DNA of 52,612 bases, taken from assembly GCA_035945995.1 (NCBI GenBank), contig DASYZR010000115.1, positions 1-52,612 on the forward strand, read 5' to 3'. The translations under genes and the position numbers were made by a program. Positions 24,860 to 32,138 of the stretch are shown here, one piece after another. Numbering within the stretch: the first letter of the stretch is position 1; the number at the start of each line of letters is the position of its first letter. The notes beneath the pieces were generated by a model that searched no databases, had not been told where the DNA came from, and saw only the letters and a program-made list of their open reading frames with translations. This stretch comes from a bacterium. Lineage in GTDB: Bacteria; Sysuimicrobiota; Sysuimicrobiia; Sysuimicrobiales; Segetimicrobiaceae.

Positions 24860-25050
24860 CCGGCAGGGCGTCCGGAGCCGGGGCGGGCGTCACGGGGCCG
24901 ATCTCGGGCGGCTCGAGACGCGACCTGCGATTCTGGAGCCTGTACTTCGGGAAGCTTCTGGCGATCAGTTATTTGCTCATGCGCTTCATCATCTACGGGA
25001 CGAAAGTGCTCGCTTATTATTTCGTGCACGGCGTATGGAAGTTTTTGTGA
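24856..25050 (+). CDS. Small single-pass membrane protein
   Basis: 64 residues whose ATG overlaps the protease stop (ATGA). The N-terminal 20 residues are Gly/Ser-rich, followed by an RRDLRFWSLYF segment and a hydrophobic stretch LLAISYLLMRFIIYGTKVLAYYFVHGV. The translational coupling suggests that it works with the protease, for example as an anchor or regulator. No family is recognised. Confidence 0.6.
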   Translation: MTGRASGAGAGVTGPISGGSRRDLRFWSLYFGKLLAISYLLMRFIIYGTKVLAYYFVHGVWKFL

Positions 25051-25146
25051 GCTTTTCGTCGGACGGGATATTGTGTGCGCGTCCGGGGTATAAGGGGCTA
25101 TAGATAAGCGCGAAGGACCCGACAGCACGAGGAGGTATTTTGCGCC

Positions 25147-25872
25147 ATGTCCCGGCGGTTCATAATCGCAATCGCTGCCCTGATCCTGGCGTTGCCAAGC
25201 CTTGCCCTGTTGCCATCCCTGGTGCCATCGTCGGCGTCGGCCGTCCCCGTTCAGTTCGGCCCGGGGACGACGCCCGGAACGATCACGACGGCCACGATCG
25301 GCGGCGTCACCGGACCGGTGACCTGGGTCGGCGATGCCTGGACGATGACGGTCGCCGGCCAAACGTTCGCTATGGGAACGCTCAACACGCTGACCGATCA
25401 GGTGACGATCACGTCCATGCCCGGCCTCGCCTCCTGCAAGGCCGGTTGTACGACAACGTTAAGCCCCACGACGCTGACCGGGCCGCTGACCGGACAGGTC
25501 GGGTTCGTCAACCACGGCGCGTGGGTCTCCGCGGTTGCCCACTGGGGCACCGCGAACGGTATATCGAACCGGGGCGCGCTCGTCTCCGGCGCGGCCAAGG
25601 CAACGACCCACAAGGCGACCGGCGACCCCCCGACCACGTCGACGACAACCAATTCCACGACTGGAGGCGGGTCCGGCCGGCACGGGGGGTCGGGACATAA
25701 CGCGGTTTCCGGAAACGCCGGGGGCGGCGCCGGTACCTCGGGCGGCGGGCATTCACACGGCGGGGGAAATAGCGACCTGGCATCCGCCGGGCTGAACGCG
25801 GGCGGGGGGGGCGGCGGCGGCCACGGAGGGGACCACGGAGGGGACCACGGAGGCGGGAGCCACGGCCGCTAG
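25147..25872 (+). CDS. Secreted protein with Thr-rich core and Gly/His-rich tail
   Basis: 241 residues with a signal peptide (IIAIAALILALPSLALLPSLV). Residues 35-125 form a Thr/Val/Gly-rich beta-like region with two cysteines (SCKAGC). The tail from about 150 is low-complexity Gly/Ser/His with repeated HGGDHGG units; at DNA level GGGGACCACGGA occurs in tandem near 25830. The histidines could bind metal. AGGAGG (25130-25135) is 11 nt before the ATG. A hairpin terminator follows at 25921-25949. The function is unknown. Confidence 0.65.
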   Translation: MSRRFIIAIAALILALPSLALLPSLVPSSASAVPVQFGPGTTPGTITTATIGGVTGPVTWVGDAWTMTVAGQTFAMGTLNTLTDQVTITSMPGLASCKAGCTTTLSPTTLTGPLTGQVGFVNHGAWVSAVAHWGTANGISNRGALVSGAAKATTHKATGDPPTTSTTTNSTTGGGSGRHGGSGHNAVSGNAGGGAGTSGGGHSHGGGNSDLASAGLNAGGGGGGGHGGDHGGDHGGGSHGR

Positions 25873-25920
25873 GGTATTCGTCGCGGATCTCGCGCGATAA
25901 GGGAAGGTTCGCGCAGGAAC

Positions 25921-25949
25921 GGGACGCCGGCGCACAGCGCCGGCGTCCC
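25921..25949. terminator. Bidirectional hairpin terminator
   Basis: GGGACGCCGGCGC-ACA-GCGCCGGCGTCCC is a perfect 13-bp stem with a 3-nt loop between convergent genes, followed by GTTGTGT. The outer arm GGGACGCC/GGCGTCCC is shared with the hairpin after tRNA-fMet. Confidence 0.65.
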
Positions 25950-25969
25950 GTTGTGTCCTCACGACCAGG

Positions 25970-26419
25970 TTACGCCGCCGGCCGGCTTCCCTCCCGAAAC
26001 GCGCCGTGCTCCACGTGGACGGCAAACGCCGCGCCAAGCCGCGCCAGCGCTACCGCGGCGAGCGAGAGGCCGAAGTCTCGGATCGCGACGTCGTAGTAGC
26101 CCCGCGCGAACAGCAGGTTGATGATGATGGCCCACAGCCAGGCGGCCACCAGCCATCCGCCGACCACCGGGTCGACGGCCACGATTAGACCGGCGATGAT
26201 TTCGCCGGCGCCGGCCACCCGCATGAACGCGTCGGGCGATACCGGCAGCATCTGCGCGATCGCCGGCGCGAGGTAGTGCGACCACGGCGCCAGCAGATTG
26301 AAGAACTTGTCCGCTCCCATGGCGATCGGCGCGACCGCAAACGCGAAGCGAAGCGTCCGAAACGCCTGATGCGCCGGAAGCGGTGCCATAGGGATCCGGT
26401 CATCGAGTGTACGGGCCAT
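25970..26419 (-). CDS. DoxX-like integral membrane protein
   Basis: 149 residues from ATG 26419 (AAGGAGGGA before it). Four helices: ALRFAFAVAPIAMGADKFFNLL-type first helix, AFMRVAGAGEIIAGLIVAV, GGWLVAAWLWAIIINLLF and a final LSLAAVALARLGAAFAV helix. GADKFFNLL and GAGEIIAGL match the DoxX/SURF4-type family. The frame extends upstream to 26515 but lacks a ribosome binding site there. It lies upstream of the shared terminator. The function is not assigned. Confidence 0.8.
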   Translation of the reverse strand: MARTLDDRIPMAPLPAHQAFRTLRFAFAVAPIAMGADKFFNLLAPWSHYLAPAIAQMLPVSPDAFMRVAGAGEIIAGLIVAVDPVVGGWLVAAWLWAIIINLLFARGYYDVAIRDFGLSLAAVALARLGAAFAVHVEHGAFREGSRPAA

Positions 26420-26567
26420 CCGCGGTCCCTCCTTGATCCCCTTACCGAGAGTGTTCCAAGCCGCGCCCGCGGCCAAACGGGCCGCGGCGCGGCACGGGAT
26501 GGGAAGCGACCACATGACGCGGCAAAAGGGCGGGCGGCACGCGCAACCGCCGGCTGCCCGGCCGGGA

Positions 26568-27515
26568 TCAGTGAGACTCGGTCCCGCGCGTCTGGTTGGG
26601 ACGGATTCTCCGGTAGACTTCCAACACCGCGCTCACGTACCAGCGCGTTTCGGCGAACGGCGGAACGCCGCGGAAGCGGTACACCGCGGCCGGACCGGCG
26701 TTGTACGCGGCGAGTGCCAGCCGCGGGTCCTCGAACTCCCGGACGCAGGCGCCGAGCGTCATGGCCGTGCCGATCAGGTTCCCCCACGCGTCGCGCGGGT
26801 TCACGCCGGCCGCGCGCGCGGTGTGGGGCATGAGCTGTCCGAGTCCCATCGCGCCGCGGCTGCTGACGGCGCCCTGATTGAATTTGCTTTCCACGAAGAT
26901 CACGGCGGCCAGGAGCCACGGGTCGAGCTTCTGCTGCCGCGCGGCGGCCACCAGACGCCCGCCGAGCCACCCGGCCTGGCCGGCGCTCAACCGCGGATTC
27001 GACGCGCGGGCCAACGCGGCGACGAGCAATGTCGTGCTCTGCCCGGCCCGCGGCCTCGGCGCCGGCTGTGCGAACACCGTCAACCGAGCGAGCCATCCAT
27101 GGATGATGCGGTCCTGCAGGGCGGTGTGCGGGCGCGCGAGGCCGTGCTGGAAGTATTGGTTGGCGTCGTGCATCCTGCCGGCCGCCGTCGCCGCGATCCC
27201 GGCCCAGATCCACGGTTCGGCCGCGGTGGGGTCGGTCTGAGCCGCTTCCAAGAATACGTCGACGGCCTGCGCCGGCTCGCCGGCGCGATACCGTGCGACG
27301 CCCTCCTCGAGCAGGTCGCCGATCGCCGGCGGCTCCACCGTGGGCTGTTCGGTCCGTTGCTGGTCGGCGAATGCCGGCGCGAGCGTCCCGGCAAGCAGCA
27401 GGAAGAGGGCGGCGGTGAGGATACCGAGGCGGCCGCGGTACGGTTCCCGCGGGCATGCGGCGCGCGTGCAACGGGCTGCGCCGATCGACCCCACCATCGA
27501 CTGGGCGCCGGACAT
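26568..27515 (-). CDS. Lytic transglycosylase (SLT family) with TPR-like N-terminus
   Basis: 315 residues. An N-terminal membrane/signal helix (about 32-50) is followed by a TPR-like helical part (YRAGEPAQAVDVFLEAAQ, AGRMHDANQYFQHGLARP, residues 75-150) and the goose-lysozyme-like catalytic domain (about 180-300). The catalytic Glu is in VIFVESKFNQGAVSSRGAMG, followed by LGQLMPHTARAAGV and ALAAYNAGP. It cleaves glycan strands to anhydromuramic ends in the envelope. The upstream region contains a bulged hairpin (27571-27624). Confidence 0.85.
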   Translation of the reverse strand: MSGAQSMVGSIGAARCTRAACPREPYRGRLGILTAALFLLLAGTLAPAFADQQRTEQPTVEPPAIGDLLEEGVARYRAGEPAQAVDVFLEAAQTDPTAAEPWIWAGIAATAAGRMHDANQYFQHGLARPHTALQDRIIHGWLARLTVFAQPAPRPRAGQSTTLLVAALARASNPRLSAGQAGWLGGRLVAAARQQKLDPWLLAAVIFVESKFNQGAVSSRGAMGLGQLMPHTARAAGVNPRDAWGNLIGTAMTLGACVREFEDPRLALAAYNAGPAAVYRFRGVPPFAETRWYVSAVLEVYRRIRPNQTRGTESH

Positions 27516-27570
27516 GGCACTTGTGCTGCACGTACGTGCCCTGCGTCCGCCCGAACGTGACGTGAACGGT

Positions 27571-27624
27571 GCAGGTTCCTACCGACGGCAGAACGTTTGA
27601 GAGAACGCTTGGTAGAACCTGTGC
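27571..27624. repeat. Bulged inverted repeat with internal tandem repeat
   Basis: CAGGTTCCTACC (27572-27583) pairs with GGTAGAACCTG (27611-27621) with one bulged C. The loop holds two degenerate 12-bp units, AGAACGTTTGAG and AGAACGCTTGGT. It sits between the 3' end of the selenoprotein gene and the 5' end of the transglycosylase gene, so it may be a terminator or a leader structure. Confidence 0.4.
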
Positions 27625-27704
27625 AAGACTCTACTCGAGAAGTTCCGCGGGCGTTGCGCGCAATCCTGCCCGGAAACGGCGCGAGATGTCGGAGAACGGC
27701 GCGG

Positions 27705-28400
27705 TCAGCGCCGGGTCGCCGCGGCGACGAAGCCTGCGAGCACGGGGTGCGGACGTCCCGGCGCCGATTGCGCCTGCGGCACGAAGAGCGTCGCCAGAAA
27801 GAACGGGTGCGACGTCAGTTCCACGATGCGCGCCTCCCCGTCCGTGCCGGCGCCGCTCACGATCAGCCCGGCGCGTTCGAGCATGTCGCGATACGATGGG
27901 TTGAGGCCGTAGTTGCAATAATACGGCTCGGTGACGTGCGTGACTCCGTACAGACGCGCGGCCAGCGTCCCCGGTGCGATCACGACGGGCTGATGCTGCC
28001 CGACCAACGAACAGGCCAGGCTCGTGATCACGAGGGACCGTGCTCCGAGGTGCCGGTATTCTTCATGGTCGGCGTCCCCGATCCCGAGGACGTGGCGCGC
28101 GATCTCGACGATCGCGTGTTGAAACCCGCCTCACGTGCCGACCAGCGGAACCCCCCGCTCGCGGGCGTAGCGGACCGCGGCGATGGCCCCGTCCATGTCT
28201 CGATAGGGACTCCCGGGGGCGATCAGGAGGCCGGCAAAGTGCCGCAGCGCGGCCTGCGGGTTCGGGCCGATCGCATCCGTCGCGACCCACGCGTGCTCGG
28301 CGTCGGCGTGCGCCAGTGCCTCGTTGGTGAACCGGTGCGTGGGATTGGCAGGGTCGAGATCGCCTACCACGCCGATCAGGGGCCGCGCGGTCGCCGTCAT
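27705..28400 (-). CDS. CTP-synthase C-terminal-domain-like protein with in-frame TGA (putative selenoprotein)
   Basis: 231 codons from ATG 28400 to the stop near 27705, with one in-frame TGA at 28133-28131 (codon 90). The protein is a class I amidotransferase-like domain: IGVVGDLDP, LIAPGSPYRDMDGA, RERGVPLVGT-U-GGFQHAIVEIARHVLG, YYCNYGLNPSY, SHPFFLATLF. TGA replaces the nucleophile cysteine of the GTCGGFQ elbow. The His-x-Glu of the catalytic triad (HPE in CTP synthase) is FVPQ here, so glutaminase activity is unlikely. A hairpin fit for SECIS follows 14 nt after the TGA. I recall a protein family named 'CTP synthase C-terminal region-related (seleno)protein'. TATGAT 6 nt before the ATG suggests a leaderless transcript. 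The alternative is a nonsense mutation. Confidence 0.85.
28098..28116 (-). promoter_or_regulatory. SECIS-like hairpin in the CTP-synthase-like gene
   Basis: On the mRNA strand, 14 nt after UGA: CGCGAUC pairs perfectly with GAUCGCG around the 5-nt loop GUCGA. The loop lies 22-26 nt after the UGA and its first base is G. Both agree with known bacterial SECIS requirements (apical loop roughly 16-37 nt downstream, G in the first two loop positions). Confidence 0.75.
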
Positions 28401-28406
28401 GCGACG

Positions 28407-28412
28407 ATCATA
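28407..28412 (-). promoter_or_regulatory. -10 element for a possibly leaderless transcript
   Basis: TATGAT reads towards the selenoprotein gene and ends 6 nt before its ATG, with no Shine-Dalgarno between. Transcription would start at or next to the start codon. No clear -35 is visible. Confidence 0.4.
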
Positions 28413-28548
28413 GCACGCGAGATCCTGGGCGGCGGCTCAGGGTGCGTGCCGCCGGTGGGGCAAACGGAGCGCGGCAGGAGAGGTTCTGGCGGCGGGAGAA
28501 CAGGATGCCACTTCTTCGCGCCACCACGCTCCATCCGGAGGATCTCAG

Positions 28549-30129
28549 ATGGCACGACATGCACGAGGCGCAACGCGAGTGTCACGCCGGGAATTGCTTC
28601 GCCGCGCGGCGGGGGCCGGGATCGCCGCGGCCGCAGGCGGCGTCTTTCAGGCCGGGTGGGCCGGGCCCGTCGCGGCGCAGACGACACAAAAGCGTGAACT
28701 GATCATCGCGCAGGGCGGCGACATCTCCCGGTTCGACCCGCACATGTCCACGTCGTCGAACGACATTCGGTTGTCATTCAACGTCTTCGATAACCTGACG
28801 AGCCGCCATCCCAACGGCCGGCTGTTCCCCGCGCTGGCCACGCAATGGAAGCGGACCGATCCGACGACGTGGGAGTTCAAGTTGCTCGACGGCGTCAGGT
28901 GGCACAACGGTGATCCGTTCACCTCGGACGACGCGAAGTTCTCGATCGAGCGCACGTACGACCCGACGGCCAAGACTCTCGTGGCGACGGTGTTTACGAC
29001 GATCGACCGCATCGACGCGCCCACACCGACGTCGCTCGTGATCCATACGAAGAAGCCGGATCCGCTGCTGGCGGCGCGGCTCGCCTTCTACGGCGGGCAG
29101 ATCGTGCCAAAGAAGTACCTCACCGCGGTCGGGCCGGACCAGTTCAACGCGAAGCCGGTCGGCACCGGTCCGATCCGGTTTGTCTCGTGGGTCAAGGACG
29201 ACAAGGCCGTCTTCGAGGCGGCCCCCAACTATTGGGGCGGCCGGATCGATGCGGACCGCGTGACATTCCGGCCGATCCCGGAGACGGCGGCGCGCGTCGC
29301 GTCGGTGCTCCGCGGCGAGGTCGACATTATTACGCAGTTGCCGCCCGACCAGTGGGACCGCGTGAACCAGAACCCGACCACGATGGGCAAGGGCATCCTG
29401 TACGCCGGTCTGTGCGTGCTCGGGGTGAACTCCAAGGTGAAGCCGCTCGACAACCCGCTCGTCAAGCAGGCGATGTCGCTCGCGATCGACCGGCAGTCGA
29501 TCGTGAAGGACCTCTGGCGGGGCCGCGGCATGGTGCCGAACGGCCCGATCGCGAAGGGCGACAACCACTACGACGCCTCCCGGCCGCCGCTGCCGTACGA
29601 CCCGGCCAAGGCCAAGGCCAAACTCAAGGAAGCCAACTACCGGGACGAGCCCGTGACGATCGAGACGACCGTCGGCTACGTGGCCAATGACAAGGCGATG
29701 TCCGAGGCGATCGCCGCGATGTGGAAGGACATCGGGGTCAATGCGCGCGTCGAGGTGATCGAATACTCGGTGCGCGCCCAGCATAATCGCGACCGGAGCT
29801 TCAAGGGCCTGTGGTGGTCGGATCCGACGTCCACGCTCGGCGATCCGGACGGCATGATGTGGCGGCTCCTCGCCCCAGGGGGACCGATGGACTACTGGCG
29901 CCAGTCCGAGTTCGACAAACTGGGCAACGACGCGCGCTTCAGCATCGATGAGAACTTCCGCGACAAGGCCTACAAGCGCATGACCGAGTTGCTTCTCGAG
30001 TACCTCCCGTGGATTCCGGTGATCCAGCCGTCCGAGGACTACGGGATGCAGAAGTACGTTCAGTTCACGCCGAACGGCAACCAGCAGCTCGACATCCGGC
30101 GGTTTAACTTCCACATGCGGCGGGCGTAG
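28549..30129 (+). CDS. Peptide/nickel-type ABC transporter substrate-binding protein (family 5)
   Basis: 526 residues with a twin-arginine-type signal (SRRELLRRAAGAGIAAAAGG) ending in VAAQ. The mature protein has the DppA/OppA landmarks: LIIAQGGDISRFDPH, WEFKLLDGVRWHNGDPFTSDD, VGTGPIRFVSW, NYWGG, VKQAMSLAIDRQSIV. GGAGGAT is 7 nt before ATG 28549. It binds a peptide-like or other solute and feeds the two permeases that follow. A folded or cofactor-bearing export route is implied by the Tat motif. Confidence 0.9.
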   Translation: MARHARGATRVSRRELLRRAAGAGIAAAAGGVFQAGWAGPVAAQTTQKRELIIAQGGDISRFDPHMSTSSNDIRLSFNVFDNLTSRHPNGRLFPALATQWKRTDPTTWEFKLLDGVRWHNGDPFTSDDAKFSIERTYDPTAKTLVATVFTTIDRIDAPTPTSLVIHTKKPDPLLAARLAFYGGQIVPKKYLTAVGPDQFNAKPVGTGPIRFVSWVKDDKAVFEAAPNYWGGRIDADRVTFRPIPETAARVASVLRGEVDIITQLPPDQWDRVNQNPTTMGKGILYAGLCVLGVNSKVKPLDNPLVKQAMSLAIDRQSIVKDLWRGRGMVPNGPIAKGDNHYDASRPPLPYDPAKAKAKLKEANYRDEPVTIETTVGYVANDKAMSEAIAAMWKDIGVNARVEVIEYSVRAQHNRDRSFKGLWWSDPTSTLGDPDGMMWRLLAPGGPMDYWRQSEFDKLGNDARFSIDENFRDKAYKRMTELLLEYLPWIPVIQPSEDYGMQKYVQFTPNGNQQLDIRRFNFHMRRA

Positions 30130-30174
30130 GCTCCGGCGCGTTCGACGGGGCGGCGCAGGACTTTCCAGGTTACG

Positions 30175-31107
30175 ATGCACGGCTTCGGCGCGTTCCTCGC
30201 GTACCGGTTCTTCCGGACGCTGGTCGCGCTGTGGTTGGTCTCCTCGGTCGTCTTCGTCGTGATGCGGCTGTCCGGCGATCCGGTACCGCTGCTGCTCCCG
30301 CCCGATGCGCCGACCTCGGAGATTTTCCGCGTCCGCCACGAGTTGGGGCTCGACCGGCCGCTCATCGTACAGTACGCGGTGTTTCTCCGGAATGTCCTCC
30401 ATGGTGACTTCGGACGGTCCATTCACTTCCACGAGCCCGCGATGGGGGTGGCGCTCGGCTACCTGCCGGCCACGTTCGAGCTGGGCGCGGCCGCGTTCCT
30501 GATCGCCGTCGTCCTCGCACTGCCGATCGGGATTCTCTCCGCGGTCCGGCGCAACTCGGCCCTCGATCACGGGGCGATGGGGTTCGCGCTGATCGGCCAG
30601 TCGGCGCCGACGTTTTTCATCGGCGTGCTGCTGATTCTCGTCTTCTCGCTCCGCTTGAACCTGTTTCCGACATCCGGCCGCGGCGGGCTGGCGCACCTCG
30701 TGCTGCCCGCCGCGACCCTCGGCGCGTTCGCCATGGCGTCGATCGCCCGCATCACGCGCTCGGCGATGCTGGAGGTGCTCCGGACCGATTTTGTACGGAC
30801 GGCCCGCGCGAAGGGCGTGGCGGAGGCCGCCGTCATCCTCAAACACACGCTGAAGAACGCGTCCCTGCCGATCATCACGATCACCGGCCTCCAGTTGGGG
30901 TCGCTGCTGGGGGGCGCGATCGTGACCGAAACGGTGTTCGCCTGGCCGGGGATGGGGCGGCTTGCCGTGGAGTCCATCTACAATCGGGACTATCCCGTCG
31001 TCCAATCCGCGGTATTCATCGCGGCGGTGCTGTTCGTCGGCATCAACCTGACGCTCGACATCCTGTACGGTGTGCTCGACCCCCGCATCCGGGACGCCCA
31101 GGGATGA
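30175..31107 (+). CDS. DppB-type ABC transporter permease
   Basis: 310 residues, six membrane helices. The N-terminal helix FLAYRFFRTLVALWLVSSVVFVVMRLSGDP is diagnostic of DppB/OppB, and RTARAKGVAEAAVILKHTLKNASLPIITI is the EAA loop that docks the ATPase. It forms the channel with the next permease. The start ATG 30175 is 45 bp after the binding-protein stop. Confidence 0.9.
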   Translation: MHGFGAFLAYRFFRTLVALWLVSSVVFVVMRLSGDPVPLLLPPDAPTSEIFRVRHELGLDRPLIVQYAVFLRNVLHGDFGRSIHFHEPAMGVALGYLPATFELGAAAFLIAVVLALPIGILSAVRRNSALDHGAMGFALIGQSAPTFFIGVLLILVFSLRLNLFPTSGRGGLAHLVLPAATLGAFAMASIARITRSAMLEVLRTDFVRTARAKGVAEAAVILKHTLKNASLPIITITGLQLGSLLGGAIVTETVFAWPGMGRLAVESIYNRDYPVVQSAVFIAAVLFVGINLTLDILYGVLDPRIRDAQG

Positions 31108-31137
31108 GCCGGCCGAGGCGCGGGCGGGGAGGACCGA

Positions 31138-32091
31138 GTGGCTGACGGCCGTCCGGCCGCGGGCGTCGTCTCGACTCCCGTCCCTCCCGGCGGGGACCCC
31201 GTCGTGCGCGGGGCAGGCCCCGTCTGGCGCGGGGCGGCGATCCGTCCCGCCAGGCGCCGGGCGCGCGTACCCTGGGCGGTCCGTCTCGCCGCCGCGTTCG
31301 TCGCCGGCCTCGTCGTGGTGGCCACGGCCGCGCCGTATGTGGCACCGCAGAACCCCGAGCGCGGGTCGCTCCGGGCGCGGCTTGCGGCCCCCACGTTGCG
31401 CGCCGTGGACGGCCGGGCGCACCTCCTCGGCACCGACCACCTCGGACGCGACGTGCTGTCGCGCGTGATCTTCGGGGCGCGCGTGTCGCTCGCGGTCGGG
31501 TTTGCCGCGGTGACGGTGGGCGGCCTGGTCGGCGGCGCGCTCGGCCTGCTGGCCGGATACCACGGCGGCTGGCTCGATGAGATCGTGATGACGGTGGCCG
31601 ACGCGCAACTCGCGTTTCCGTTCATCCTGCTGGCGATCGGCATCATCGCGGTGCTCGGGCCGTCGTTCCGGAACCTCATCATCGTAGTGGGGTTGTCGGG
31701 ATGGGTCACGTACGCCCGCGTGCTGCGCGCGCAGGTGCGCGCGGTGCGCCGGCACGAGTTCGTGGACGCCATCGTCGCGCTCGGCGGGTCGGTGCCGCGG
31801 ATCGTGCTGCGCCACATCCTGCCTAACGTCGCCTCGACCTTCATGGTCATCGCCACGCTGGAGCTGGCCCGGGCGATTGTGCTCGAGGCAACGCTGTCGT
31901 TTCTCGGGCTCGGGATTCAGCCGCCGACCCCGTCCTGGGGCGTCATGGTGCAGGAGGGCCTCGAATACCTGGACAGCGCCTGGTGGATCGCGGTGTGTCC
32001 CGGTCTCGTCCTGATGCTGACGTCGATCGTCGTGAGCCGGACCGGGGACTGGCTGCGGGACGTCCTCGATCCGACCCTCCGGGGCGCGTAG
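31138..32091 (+). CDS. DppC-type ABC transporter permease
   Basis: 317 residues from GTG 31138. A proline-rich cytoplasmic N-terminus precedes six helices; HLLGTDHLGRDVLSRVIFGARVSL is the DppC/OppC family signature and FVDAIVALGGSVPRIVLRHILPN the EAA loop. No ATPase gene follows: the next gene is on the opposite strand. The importer must therefore use ATPases encoded elsewhere. Confidence 0.9.
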   Translation: MADGRPAAGVVSTPVPPGGDPVVRGAGPVWRGAAIRPARRRARVPWAVRLAAAFVAGLVVVATAAPYVAPQNPERGSLRARLAAPTLRAVDGRAHLLGTDHLGRDVLSRVIFGARVSLAVGFAAVTVGGLVGGALGLLAGYHGGWLDEIVMTVADAQLAFPFILLAIGIIAVLGPSFRNLIIVVGLSGWVTYARVLRAQVRAVRRHEFVDAIVALGGSVPRIVLRHILPNVASTFMVIATLELARAIVLEATLSFLGLGIQPPTPSWGVMVQEGLEYLDSAWWIAVCPGLVLMLTSIVVSRTGDWLRDVLDPTLRGA

Positions 32092-32138
32092 CGGTGCCGC
32101 CGCTCCGCCATAGAGGAGTCCGGCGCTCCGAGCACCTG

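Noticed and set aside
28131-28133. Simple nonsense mutation in the CTP-synthase-like gene
   Set aside because: Possible, but the TGA is exactly at the nucleophile codon, the frame is otherwise intact, and a SECIS-like hairpin follows. The OsmC gene shows the same pattern.
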